64,000 bases of DNA from the NCBI GenBank assembly GCA_002317225.1, contig DCIW01000195.1, positions 1-64,000 of the forward strand, written 5' to 3'. The notes beneath the pieces were generated by a model. That model was not told the origin of the DNA, made no database searches, and saw only the letters and a list, made by a program, of their open reading frames with translations. Position 1 is the first letter of the stretch. Every line of letters begins with the position of its first letter. The DNA is from Prevotellaceae bacterium UBA1716 (GTDB taxonomy: Bacteria; Bacteroidota; Bacteroidia; Bacteroidales; Bacteroidaceae). The translations under genes were made by a program, and so were the position numbers. Positions 1 to 8,849 of the stretch are shown one piece after another.

Positions 1-359
1 CCAATATACATATCACTTTCGTATCCAGCCAACAAACTGCAGCCACTATATACATCCACATTATTTCCAAAATGGATGACTCCCTTATTCCCGAATCTCA
101 ACAATGTACAACAATCACGTTCTGCAAACATAGACACAGGACTTATACCTAACCTAATTGTATATTTTTCCATCTTGCCATCGATTTTTATACACCCCTT
201 CCTAAGATTTACGAATTCCATATGTTTCCCCACCTTTATAGGCAAAATTCTAGCCTCATCAAATGAAAAAACCTTAAAATTCAAGTATATAGTATTCCAA
301 ACACTATAATTGCCTAATCCAACTATCAATTTCAGATAATTAAAAAACTTTGAACACAT
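1..359 (-). CDS. Hexapeptide-repeat acyltransferase (LbH), C-terminus cut by window edge
   Basis: A minus-strand reading frame opens with ATG at 359 and runs off the left edge without a stop (119 complete codons). An in-frame TAA lies just upstream, so the start is secure. The N-terminal part resembles the hexapeptide acyltransferase at 12557-13441 of this window: both have a W-x-TIY-x-NF segment followed by a short beta-rich stretch. The visible end, with GNKGVIHFGNNVDVYSGCSL and a following Y-x-G turn, looks like the first coils of a left-handed beta-helix. The likely role is O- or N-acetylation of a sugar in the surface polysaccharide. The catalytic His lies outside the window, so acceptor and activity are unknown. 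It is the last visible gene of the minus-strand polysaccharide locus, 87 bp beyond the GT8 gene. Confidence 0.62.
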   Translation of the reverse strand, partial: MCSKFFNYLKLIVGLGNYSVWNTIYLNFKVFSFDEARILPIKVGKHMEFVNLRKGCIKIDGKMEKYTIRLGISPVSMFAERDCCTLLRFGNKGVIHFGNNVDVYSGCSLLAGYESDMYI

Positions 360-446
360 AATTTTAGTAAATATTGTTTATGTGGAAATATTACCCAAAT
401 AACAATATAAAGTTGATTAATACCAGACATCAGTTATCCATACACC

Positions 447-1463
447 TTATTCTATCAATTTGTAATTCTTATATTTTTTTTTCCAAAAATCCTTCTCAAC
501 ACCTAAAAGCATCAGAATATTTCCTATTACTATTTTACAGAAATCCCAGTTACTCTTTTTCTTTTCCTTGGCGATGGTAAAGAACCTTTTTATACTTGAT
601 AGTTTAAGAATAGACTTCTTAGGCGAGTACGGACTTTCAGTTAACCGTATTCCTGCCCATTGCGACATAGCATAATATTTGCGCCATTCATTTGCAAATG
701 GATGCTTGCTGTCTTTATGCCATGGCTTGACACGTTCTGTATAATGTATAATGGTTGGATTGCAGATTTGTTGTTCAGCATCTTTTGTTCGATGAATGTA
801 TTCCCTACTTAAGAATTGGCTTGTAATATTGTATTTGATGGGTAGATTTATTTTTTCTTTATATAAGACAGCATTTAATATACTTTGGTCATGAAACTCC
901 AACGCATTAACGTTTGCTCTACCATATTCAAGAAGCCTTTCTTGTACATTATTCTTACGCCAATAGTCGAGATTTATTATAAGCACACCAGCATTAAATT
1001 GACTCGTATATAATTTGTCACATGGAAGATTGAGTTCTTGTTCGCGTACATAATGAACAGCAGCTATGGCATGTTTACTCATGTCTGTTTGCCACAATTC
1101 CATTAACGACTTACGAACAATTATATCACCATCCAAATAAAGAATTTTATGTACATCATATGGCAATATACTTGCCACATACAACCTATAAAAAGTTGCT
1201 ATGCTAAGATGTGATTTTTCACTTATACTGACACGAAAATCCTTTACGTTGTCTTCGTTTATACCGTAAAAGGTAATGTCGTTTCCCCCATCTCTCGCAA
1301 TGCTTGACAAGACATTCTTATTTTCCTGAGTGAAATTACCACTTGTAAAAATATAATAATGAACAGAGCAGTCATTATTCTTGTTGATTGAGAGCATTAA
1401 CACCCCTGTAGGCATTATGTACTTCTCATCCGTACAAAGTAGAATGTGTATTTTGTCATCCAT
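447..1463 (-). CDS. Glycosyltransferase family 8 protein
   Basis: A 338-residue protein that reads as a GT8 (LPS galactosyl/glucosyltransferase, RfaI/RfaJ-like) enzyme. It opens with a nucleotide-sugar binding strand (IHILLCTDEKY, residues 5-15). The metal-binding DxD is DGD at residues 111-113 inside KILYLDGDIIV. FNAGVLIINLDYW and HDQSILN follow in GT8 order, then IHYTERVKPWH with the C-terminal metal-ligand His. The enzyme is a retaining transferase acting on the cytoplasmic face of the membrane; donor and acceptor cannot be read from sequence. It lies in the AT-rich polysaccharide locus, separated from the IspD-like gene by 181 bp in which I see nothing recognisable. Family assignment is strong, specificity unknown. 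Confidence 0.88.
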   Translation of the reverse strand: MDDKIHILLCTDEKYIMPTGVLMLSINKNNDCSVHYYIFTSGNFTQENKNVLSSIARDGGNDITFYGINEDNVKDFRVSISEKSHLSIATFYRLYVASILPYDVHKILYLDGDIIVRKSLMELWQTDMSKHAIAAVHYVREQELNLPCDKLYTSQFNAGVLIINLDYWRKNNVQERLLEYGRANVNALEFHDQSILNAVLYKEKINLPIKYNITSQFLSREYIHRTKDAEQQICNPTIIHYTERVKPWHKDSKHPFANEWRKYYAMSQWAGIRLTESPYSPKKSILKLSSIKRFFTIAKEKKKSNWDFCKIVIGNILMLLGVEKDFWKKKYKNYKLIE

Positions 1464-1644
1464 TCTTTTTATTCATTTTCTGTTAAATTCGAATCAGTTC
1501 AATGCTTATTATTATCCGACGAATTATCTGTTAGCCGTAGCTGAAACATCATAATTGGATTTTACATAATTATATGCTTGAGCTATAAGGTACGTATTGT
1601 TTATTCCTATCAAAAAAACACTAAATATGTAACTTCAATATGGA

Positions 1645-2376
1645 TCAGAATCCAAATATCTGTTGATTCTCATGCACTTGTACCATTGCACGGAAGACAA
1701 AGAAATCAGTAGGGGTTGTAATCTTAATATTTTCCACTGGACCTTCGATCAAGCCTAATTTCATGCCATAATAACTCATCATAGAGCATGAATCAATAAA
1801 ATCGCCTTTGCCTTCTGCTTGGCTTTTGCGATGTGCACAGATGATGTCATTAAGATAAAAACTCTGAGGAGCACGTGCCATCTTGCAGTCACTACGCTTT
1901 GGGATGTCAAGAGAACCATCATGCTGATCAACGATAACAGTCTCTATTGCTGGCACACAAGTGATACAACTGCCGCACTCCTTCACTTTTGCGATATTGT
2001 CAGTTATTGTAGTGTCTGTAATGAGAGGACGCACACCATCATGAATAAGCACGATAGCATTCTCATCGCCTTGCTCATGTATATACGACTCTGCCGCACA
2101 CAGTCCCTTATAAATGGAATCCTGCCCACTAACACCACCTGGTACTACTTTCACAACCTTATTGATCTCGAATTTGCGTAGCATCTTTTCGAGGAAAGGA
2201 ATCCATGACTCCAAGCATACCACCACAACACCATCAATCTCGGGATGATTGTCGAACAACTCTATAGTATAAATGATAATTGGTTTACCATTCAACTCCA
2301 GGAACTGCTTTGGACGGCTCTTCGTATTCATTCTTGAGCCCACTCCACCAGCGAATATGACTGCTATATTCTTCAT
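1645..2376 (-). CDS. IspD/TarI-like cytidylyltransferase
   Basis: A 243-residue protein of the IspD/TarI family, which transfers CMP from CTP to a polyol phosphate. The N-terminal nucleotide loop reads FAGGVGSRM (about residues 9-17) followed by RPKQFLELNGKPIIIYT. It also has IHDGVRPLITD in place of the VHDAARP typical of isoprenoid IspD; the AGG-G-RM and HDGVRP forms resemble TarI/Bcs1-type ribitol-5-phosphate cytidylyltransferases. It sits 9 bp downstream of a LicD-family gene on the same strand. IspD-like plus LicD is the pairing used to make and transfer CDP-alditol phosphate groups, so I infer polysaccharide decoration rather than isoprenoid synthesis. No TarJ-like reductase is visible in the window, so the substrate stays open (ribitol-5-P, glycerol-P, or choline-P by analogy). 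Confidence 0.78.
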   Translation of the reverse strand: MKNIAVIFAGGVGSRMNTKSRPKQFLELNGKPIIIYTIELFDNHPEIDGVVVVCLESWIPFLEKMLRKFEINKVVKVVPGGVSGQDSIYKGLCAAESYIHEQGDENAIVLIHDGVRPLITDTTITDNIAKVKECGSCITCVPAIETVIVDQHDGSLDIPKRSDCKMARAPQSFYLNDIICAHRKSQAEGKGDFIDSCSMMSYYGMKLGLIEGPVENIKITTPTDFFVFRAMVQVHENQQIFGF

Positions 2377-2385
2377 ATAAAAATA

Positions 2386-3177
2386 TTAAAAAGGACAATT
2401 GCCGTTTCCGGTCCAATAGGCTTCCATGTCGTGGGTTACCTGCTTTTCTTTTGGAGGCAATTTCATATAATCTCCATAACAACGAGAAAGGAATGTGTCA
2501 TAATCTTTGACAGACTTAAACACGCAATCTTCGAATTGGTAATCACCAATCTCCTCAAACAAAGTGATTTCATATGGTTTGGCATATAAAGTTGGCCATA
2601 CGGCATTTATCACTTTGCCTGAATGTGGAACGCTTTGAGCTATTTGAGATATCTTATGTGCTATTGACTGTTGGCTCTTGAATAAGAACAAGAAATGTAT
2701 GAGATTACGCAATATACTCTTCTTGTCAAGCCCCCATTTAAGTGGGCCACGAGCAACCATAATCTTTTTCCACATGAAAGTCCTATCATAGCTTTGCTTG
2801 GTATAGTTGTCCATCGGGAACACATCAACCCAAAGCCCTTGTTCACGATTTTCACCATAGGTCTTGGCAAGTGTGTTCTTGCTTATTACTTTACCGAATG
2901 GTGTAAGTGAATTGCCGTGTTCAATAGACTCCCATGCCAGGTCGTTTCGTATCGATTCCGTCTTGAGCAATTCATTTAACTTCATGTAATCTTCACGAAG
3001 CATCATTACATCTATGTCATCGTCCCAAGGTATGAAGCCCTTATGGCGGACTGCACCCAACAATGTCCCAAATGCGAGATAATACCGCAGCCTATGCTTT
3101 TTGCAAAAAGCATCGAACCCTTTGAGAATATCGAGTTCTATCGCTTTAATCTGCTTATTTGTTAACCTTTGACTCAT
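2386..3177 (-). CDS. LicD family phosphotransferase
   Basis: A 263-residue LicD-family protein. The diagnostic block lies at residues 32-60: YYLAFGTLLGAVRHKGFIPW followed by DDDIDV, the nucleotidyltransferase-fold metal site of LicD, fukutin and FKRP. It probably transfers a phospho-alditol or phosphocholine group from a CDP-activated donor onto a glycan. Its stop is 9 bp from the start of the IspD-like gene and its start overlaps the end of the GT4 gene by 4 bp, which indicates one transcript. The neighbouring cytidylyltransferase supplies the plausible CDP donor. Family is firm; the transferred group is inference. Confidence 0.87.
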   Translation of the reverse strand: MSQRLTNKQIKAIELDILKGFDAFCKKHRLRYYLAFGTLLGAVRHKGFIPWDDDIDVMMLREDYMKLNELLKTESIRNDLAWESIEHGNSLTPFGKVISKNTLAKTYGENREQGLWVDVFPMDNYTKQSYDRTFMWKKIMVARGPLKWGLDKKSILRNLIHFLFLFKSQQSIAHKISQIAQSVPHSGKVINAVWPTLYAKPYEITLFEEIGDYQFEDCVFKSVKDYDTFLSRCYGDYMKLPPKEKQVTHDMEAYWTGNGNCPF

Positions 3178-4232
3178 TGTGTTTCTTTTGATAATTGTTC
3201 GTAAATAGAACCCAACTGCTTGTTGATATTCTGAATATTAAACAATCCTGATACATATCTATCAGTAGTTTGTACCATTTGCTCTCGTAGCGAAGGATCG
3301 GACATCAATATGTCTAATTTGTTTGCCATGGCTTCGATATCCCCAACAGGGAATACAAGTGCCTCTTCGCCATCACGAACAATGTCGGGCATTCCACCAA
3401 CAGGAGTAACTACACAAGGCAAGCCGTATGCCCAAGCATCAAGGACTCCCATTGGAAATCCTTCACCATAACTTGGCAAGCAATAGATAGAGGACTCATT
3501 GAACGCACGGTCTTTGTCTGTACCACTTATCCAGCCTAACCATTTTACTTGTTTGCCCACCCCAAGTTCGTCTGCAAGTTTCTTACCGCCATCAATATCG
3601 CCATGACCAGCAATGATTAGTTGCCAATCTGGATACTTTGTAGATAGTTTTGAAAATGCCTGAACCAAATCTAAATATCCTTTCCGTTTTAGTAATTGAC
3701 CTGCAAATAATAATTGTTTTTTCTTGTTTGTAACATCCCTTTTGACCGTAGGACAAGGATTAAATAGGACTCGCATTTTGCTGTCCTCAAAACCAATATA
3801 CTCTTTAATCCAGCGTTTCCACTGCTCAGAAAGCACCAAAATAACATCTGCATTCTCAAAAAGGTACCTAAATCGCGGCTTATCCTCTTCGTTTTGCAAC
3901 ACATGAGGACCTGGCGGATGGAAATGGATTATCGTCTTCTTGTGCCATTTCTTCGCCCATTTCATGTAGAAGCACTTTCGTTTCAATGACATGCCAAATG
4001 ACACATGCATGTGATATATATTATAAAAAGGAGCAAAAATAAAGAACTGAATTAGCCCCAAAATCAGATATATTCCCTTTCTCCATTTATATCCACCTCG
4101 ATGTGTCGCAATCCAGTGGCAGTGGTATTCTGCCCACTGTTTGCCTGTCCTATGAGCTTTTATTACGGATGTAATTCCGCCTCGGGTAAAACGGGACGTG
4201 CCTATAATGAGTACTTTAGTCATAAATATCAA
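3174..4232 (-). CDS. Glycosyltransferase family 4 (GT-B) protein
   Basis: A 352-residue retaining GT-B glycosyltransferase of family GT4. The N-terminal domain has the TSRFTRGGITSVI glycine-rich start. The C-terminal domain carries LLFAGQLLKRKGYLDLVQAF (donor domain strand) and GEGFPMGVLDAWAYGLPCVV followed by GGMPDIV, the E-x7-E donor-phosphate motif region. Two short MTK- and MIF- starts are possible; the frame begins MIFMTKVLIIGTSR and the second Met fits the family better, but I keep the longer call. It overlaps licD by 4 bp. Sugar specificity is unknown. Confidence 0.88.
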   Translation of the reverse strand: MIFMTKVLIIGTSRFTRGGITSVIKAHRTGKQWAEYHCHWIATHRGGYKWRKGIYLILGLIQFFIFAPFYNIYHMHVSFGMSLKRKCFYMKWAKKWHKKTIIHFHPPGPHVLQNEEDKPRFRYLFENADVILVLSEQWKRWIKEYIGFEDSKMRVLFNPCPTVKRDVTNKKKQLLFAGQLLKRKGYLDLVQAFSKLSTKYPDWQLIIAGHGDIDGGKKLADELGVGKQVKWLGWISGTDKDRAFNESSIYCLPSYGEGFPMGVLDAWAYGLPCVVTPVGGMPDIVRDGEEALVFPVGDIEAMANKLDILMSDPSLREQMVQTTDRYVSGLFNIQNINKQLGSIYEQLSKETQ

Positions 4233-4282
4233 ATCACTAAGTGCATAAATAAATTAAGCATCCACTATTAAAAAGAAATACT

Positions 4283-5263
4283 TCACACTATAATCTTAAC
4301 GATTTTTTTTGAAATTATATTCACAATAACCGAGAAAAATATGCAAATAAAAGTTCCGATCACATAAAATAGTAAAAGTGACGGGTCCAATTGTAAAATA
4401 AAACCAAATATTAAATTTGGCAGTATCAAAACATTAGTAGCATATGATTCCAAAGATATGTTCCCCCAAAAGGATAATGCGGCATGAACTGCATAAGATC
4501 TTAACCTACCTATTAGAATGGCACATATAGTCATAACAGGTATTCCCTGTGTCCAAAACAAACTAAATCTAGTACCACACTTATGATTTAGAATGAAAAA
4601 TATGGAATATGCAATCAATGGCATAATAACAAATAACATTATATTGCCTTTCTTACCTTCCTTAATCTCTTTTGCCAATGTATAGCCTATAAAATAACTT
4701 GGCCAGCGTTGCACAATAAATTGCCAATTATGAGCTAACGAACTCTTACCCAAATCAATATAAGCAAAGGCCAAAGAGGAAATAACAAGCAAAACAAGCC
4801 ACACCCACCTTATTTTACATGTCAGCGGTCTATGTATTAATGGCGTAATCAAATACAAGAACAAGCTACAGGAGACATACCACAAAGCAAGTTTTCCAAA
4901 CAAATAACTAAAACCTGACAATTTCAGCAAAAAGCCACCAAAGCTGTCTCCTCCATAGATTATATTCAATGGTACAATAAAAAAAGCGACGGGTAAAACT
5001 ATCCTTATATAACGTTTGTAGTACCATTGTAAAAGACTTAGTCCCTTTGATTTATATGAACTATAAGAATTATAGATTCCTAATCCGGAAAGAAACAAGA
5101 AAATATCACAACCAATACCCCCATTCCCTAATATTGTTGCCAACCACTCGGGCATAACAACACCCCTGGAAGGAGCATGGCATATTATTATGAGTAGTGC
5201 AGCCACTCCCATCAATTCTGTTCTACATTTACTAAAGAGTTTTAATTCGAATGTACTATTCAT
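4283..5263 (-). CDS. Membrane acyltransferase family 3 (OafA-like)
   Basis: A 326-residue integral membrane protein with about ten hydrophobic segments. The N-terminus reads ELMGVAALLIIICHAPSRGV, with the conserved His (about residue 29) of acyltransferase family 3, and the second segment has GGIGCDIFLFLSGLGIY, typical of OafA/NodX/Wzh proteins. The role is acyl (often acetyl) transfer to sugars of the surface polysaccharide at the inner membrane. It overlaps the SGNH-like gene upstream by 4 bp. It is one of two such proteins in the locus (the other at 14383-15414), so at least two distinct decorations are likely. Confidence 0.85.
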   Translation of the reverse strand: MNSTFELKLFSKCRTELMGVAALLIIICHAPSRGVVMPEWLATILGNGGIGCDIFLFLSGLGIYNSYSSYKSKGLSLLQWYYKRYIRIVLPVAFFIVPLNIIYGGDSFGGFLLKLSGFSYLFGKLALWYVSCSLFLYLITPLIHRPLTCKIRWVWLVLLVISSLAFAYIDLGKSSLAHNWQFIVQRWPSYFIGYTLAKEIKEGKKGNIMLFVIMPLIAYSIFFILNHKCGTRFSLFWTQGIPVMTICAILIGRLRSYAVHAALSFWGNISLESYATNVLILPNLIFGFILQLDPSLLLFYVIGTFICIFFSVIVNIISKKIVKIIV

Positions 5264-6096
5264 TTGTCATTATACAAACAGAAAAAATCTTTTGGAACAC
5301 GATCTTGTTTTAAATGTAATTGATCACAAAAATCAGTATCATTTAAATACTGAATACTATCAAAATATCCAGAAAGCAGTGTTGTTTGGAAATGAGGATT
5401 TGATGAAAAGACTTCAGCCACTGCCTCTTTCAAAGATTCACGCATTGGACCGGAAAGCAATCTAAATCCTACTCCATTAGCCTCACATAGTTGCTTAGTT
5501 CTTAACAAATACTTATATTGGATAGGTGATATACCCACTCCCCTATCTTGCGTTTGATGTAATACTGGAACATATGGGGTTAGCTGATACCATCTTTGAT
5601 TACACAACTTAGAAAATGACTCTCCATTCAAATACTCCACTTCTTCTTTATCAAGATATCCTATAAATTCGTCATTAAAAAAGTTCTTTGTGAAAGTACT
5701 ATAGAAGAGCCCCCCCTCCATTGTATTTGTCCAACATAGAGGGTTGAGAATCAACACAACTTCTTCTGGCAACTGTTCCTTATTATTCTCAAAGAAATTA
5801 GCACAAAGCAGATAATGTCCAACAGGAGTAATGGCAACTGTTGCAGCCAAGCAATACACACACGAATCCTTGCAATCTCCATACAAAGAAGTCCCAACGC
5901 TATCGCCTAAAACAAGTTTCTTGACTTTGATATGTTTTCTTGATCGAATAATTGACTCTGTAACTTTGTAATCAGCATTGTTAAGGAAATTGTATCCTGA
6001 TTTATTTATAAAGTAATATAATATATTGCCAGACACATATACCAAAGCACATGCAATCACTGAAAAGATTGCTATTTGTATAATAAATCTTTTCAT
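5260..6096 (-). CDS. Membrane-anchored SGNH/GDSL-like protein, partner of MBOAT
   Basis: A 278-residue protein with an N-terminal membrane anchor (residues 4-30) and a predicted periplasmic domain. LVLGDSVGTSLYG (residues 61-73) matches block I of SGNH hydrolases with candidate nucleophile Ser66. DQLHL near the C-terminus fits the block V Asp-x-x-His pair. It lies 6 bp downstream of the MBOAT gene, the arrangement seen for DltB/DltD, AlgI/AlgJ/AlgX and PatA/PatB, where the MBOAT moves the acyl group across the membrane and the SGNH protein places it on the glycan. I infer the same division of labour here. The family name is inferred from motifs only; overall similarity to known DltD or AlgX proteins is not evident. 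Confidence 0.6.
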   Translation of the reverse strand: MKRFIIQIAIFSVIACALVYVSGNILYYFINKSGYNFLNNADYKVTESIIRSRKHIKVKKLVLGDSVGTSLYGDCKDSCVYCLAATVAITPVGHYLLCANFFENNKEQLPEEVVLILNPLCWTNTMEGGLFYSTFTKNFFNDEFIGYLDKEEVEYLNGESFSKLCNQRWYQLTPYVPVLHQTQDRGVGISPIQYKYLLRTKQLCEANGVGFRLLSGPMRESLKEAVAEVFSSNPHFQTTLLSGYFDSIQYLNDTDFCDQLHLKQDRVPKDFFCLYNDK

Positions 6097-6102
6097 GCGT
6101 AG

Positions 6103-7542
6103 TTAAAATTTGAAATAGATGAAATCAGCCGGTTTGCCTTGATAATACACAATAGTAAGTATTAACAATAGATATACTCCCCATCTGACAACTTTATAGT
6201 TGCTAAAATTAATCAATGGGAATTCCTCTTTACGCTGTTTCCATTCAAAAGCAAACATAATAACAGCGAATACCATTGAAGGTAGCGCCCACATGACACC
6301 AGCTGGTTTGCTTAATAAAGAAGGAGAACACACCTTTGCCATATACATACCGGCTTCACTGATGCTCTCACAACGGAAAATAATCCATCCAACCGTTATA
6401 AGCATAAACACAAGAACAACATTAAATATGTCTTTCCATTTGTATGGGGCATCATCCCTTTTCTTGTAAACAATATTTACATTGGGATTATATTCTTCTC
6501 TTTTGATCAATGATGGTAAGAAGAGTAATGCATGAAATATTCCCCAGACCACAAACGTCCAATTCGCTCCATGCCATAAACCACTAACTAAAAAAACAAT
6601 AAAGGTATTTCTAATCACAATTGATTTTGCGCAACGGCTTCCTCCCAAAGGAAAATAGATATAATATCTAAACCATCCTAATAACGACATGTGCCAGCGA
6701 TTCCAGAATTCTGCAACAGAACGAGAGAAATAAGGATAATGGAAATTACGAGTAATACGAATTCCCAAAAGCTTTCCCACTCCTATTGCCATATCAGAAT
6801 AACCTGAAAAATCAGCATATATCTGTATGCTGTACATAATAGCGACAATAAATAATGTACTACCTGTTGAAGTAGCGATATCTCGAGATATAAATAATGA
6901 TAAGCCATCAGCTACCACCATTTTTTTAAACATTCCCCATAATAACTGCTGACATCCTTCAACTCCAAGTGAATACTCAAACTTACGAGGTTTCCATAGT
7001 TGAGGAATGAAGGTTACAGATCTATCTATCGGTCCTGACAATATACAAGGGAAGAAACTTATGTATGTTGCAACGTCAATGAATGAAGCGCTTATCATCT
7101 TTTTTTGACGTATATCTATCAAGTAACTCAACATTCTAAATGTAAAAAATGATATTCCTAACGGCATTATTATGTCAAACACATAACAATTGGATATCAA
7201 TCCTATCTTATAAAAGAGCGTTTCAAAACTTAGAATAAAGAAATTGAGATACTTAAAATAAAACAAAAGACCTACGCCATATATAATACCTATAATAACA
7301 AATTTATTAGCTGTCTCCTCACGCTTTTGCACCATACACATCTCTATCATAGTGCCCAACCACCAAATGACAAAAATACTAACTGCCATTAATATCAGCA
7401 TTCGCCAATCCGCATTACCATAAAAGAACATACTTGAAAGCAGCAGAATAAAATTCTGTGCTTTCGCAGACTTTTGACTGATATAATATAATAGAAATAC
7501 TATTATGAAAAAGAAAAGAAACGGTATGGAGTTTATGGTCAT
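6103..7542 (-). CDS. MBOAT family O-acyltransferase
   Basis: A 479-residue polytopic protein of the membrane-bound O-acyltransferase family (AlgI/DltB/PatA type). Diagnostic stretches are YADFSGYSDMAIGVGKLLGI, then FWNRWHMSLLGWFRYYIYFP and GLWHGANWTFVVWGIFHAL; the His in the last (WGIFHA) is the usual catalytic residue. It transfers an acyl group across the cytoplasmic membrane for O-acylation of an exported glycan. Its start overlaps the pyruvyltransferase stop by 4 bp and its stop is 6 bp from the SGNH-like gene, so the three are translationally coupled or nearly so. Confidence 0.92.
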   Translation of the reverse strand: MTINSIPFLFFFIIVFLLYYISQKSAKAQNFILLLSSMFFYGNADWRMLILMAVSIFVIWWLGTMIEMCMVQKREETANKFVIIGIIYGVGLLFYFKYLNFFILSFETLFYKIGLISNCYVFDIIMPLGISFFTFRMLSYLIDIRQKKMISASFIDVATYISFFPCILSGPIDRSVTFIPQLWKPRKFEYSLGVEGCQQLLWGMFKKMVVADGLSLFISRDIATSTGSTLFIVAIMYSIQIYADFSGYSDMAIGVGKLLGIRITRNFHYPYFSRSVAEFWNRWHMSLLGWFRYYIYFPLGGSRCAKSIVIRNTFIVFLVSGLWHGANWTFVVWGIFHALLFLPSLIKREEYNPNVNIVYKKRDDAPYKWKDIFNVVLVFMLITVGWIIFRCESISEAGMYMAKVCSPSLLSKPAGVMWALPSMVFAVIMFAFEWKQRKEEFPLINFSNYKVVRWGVYLLLILTIVYYQGKPADFIYFKF

Positions 7543-8786
7543 ATTTGTTCTATATCATTTAGTAATATAGTTTTCAAATTCTCTTGGCGATCTAATAATC
7601 TTCTTAAATTTTCATCATACTTGTTACACATCAAATCCACAAATATCTTTAAGTCATCGCTATTTACGTAATCAATATCTATCGAATAGTTTTCAAATCC
7701 TATATTCTTCATATATTCGCGAAGCTTATACAGATAATTAACAGCAATAATTGGACGACCTCCTGCTCCAGAACATAATATAGCTGCATGCATACGTGTT
7801 ACTATTGAAAACTGACAGGCAGAGAATAGCGTAGCCATTTCTATTGGAGTTAAAAGACGTTGTATACAGTATGCTTTTTCTTTATTTTTCATTTTGGATA
7901 ATATTCTATTGCCAATTTCCACGTCATCAATGTGTCCATTTACCACTGTCGGAGTAAAGACTATTTGCTTATTATATTTTTCGACAATATAATCTAAGGT
8001 CTCTGCAATGGCCTTCTCGTAACCTTCTTGCCGTACAGGTCCTTTTGCTTTTCTAAATTTCCAAGGAATTACAGAAACACCGACGAATCCACTAGTTAGT
8101 TCAAATTCGTTTAATAACGAATTTAAAAGTTTCATATTTGTATTCTGCAAAAGCGCTATGTCATAAGAGTCGAATTGACATGGTACTTTACATTTCCACT
8201 CTTTTAAAATATCATATGATTTTTGATCTCTAACAAAAATTGCATAACTATTATTTAATACCTTTTTTGCTACTGATATAGTGCTTCTATAGAAAACTGG
8301 ACCTATAGTAAGAGACATGTGCACTAATTTCTTGCCCATCTTAACATAGGTTCCTATTGCATACAAGGAGAGAAGTGCAGTCTTATAGTATATATCATTT
8401 ATACGTTCCGCACCAATACAATAAATATATTCAGCAGCCTCTACTTCCTGAAGATTCATTTTTCTTCTACCACAAAACGCCCAACTTATGTTTGTGAAAA
8501 AAAGAAGTAGCACTCTACTATAAACTATCCATCCAAAAACCTGTAGCATCCAAAAAAACTTCTTTATGCTATCACCTTTTGGAGTAGGGAAAAGGTCATT
8601 AATAACTTCTACTCCATCTATTAAGGAATCAATTACCAAGGTTTTTCTTACGCTCTCCTTATCCAAACAAAAAACCGTAATATGGCATCCAGGATGCTTC
8701 TTTTTCACAATTCTTATGGCATTTTCTATTAATGCCATAGAACCTATATTATTTGCAGATCCTCCTTCTGCTATTATTACTTTCAT
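7539..8786 (-). CDS. Polysaccharide pyruvyl transferase family protein
   Basis: A polysaccharide pyruvyltransferase (CsaB/WcaK/EpsI-like) that would add a pyruvate ketal from PEP to a sugar. The canonical start MKVIIAEGGSANNIGSMALI at 8786 gives 415 residues; an upstream in-frame ATG at 8843 would add 19 residues that look unlike the family. The N-terminal glycine-rich block and the C-terminal SIVTRMHAAILCSGAGGRPI stretch, with the RMHA signature, are both present. It lies between a GT2 gene and the MBOAT gene, overlapping the latter by 4 bp. Pyruvylation adds negative charge to the glycan; the target sugar is not deducible. Confidence 0.85.
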   Translation of the reverse strand: MKVIIAEGGSANNIGSMALIENAIRIVKKKHPGCHITVFCLDKESVRKTLVIDSLIDGVEVINDLFPTPKGDSIKKFFWMLQVFGWIVYSRVLLLFFTNISWAFCGRRKMNLQEVEAAEYIYCIGAERINDIYYKTALLSLYAIGTYVKMGKKLVHMSLTIGPVFYRSTISVAKKVLNNSYAIFVRDQKSYDILKEWKCKVPCQFDSYDIALLQNTNMKLLNSLLNEFELTSGFVGVSVIPWKFRKAKGPVRQEGYEKAIAETLDYIVEKYNKQIVFTPTVVNGHIDDVEIGNRILSKMKNKEKAYCIQRLLTPIEMATLFSACQFSIVTRMHAAILCSGAGGRPIIAVNYLYKLREYMKNIGFENYSIDIDYVNSDDLKIFVDLMCNKYDENLRRLLDRQENLKTILLNDIEQI

Positions 8787-8849
8787 GTCAAATATATTCT
8801 TTGAATAATTATTACTCAAGAGATAATCAAAAGTAACTAACAAATGTTT

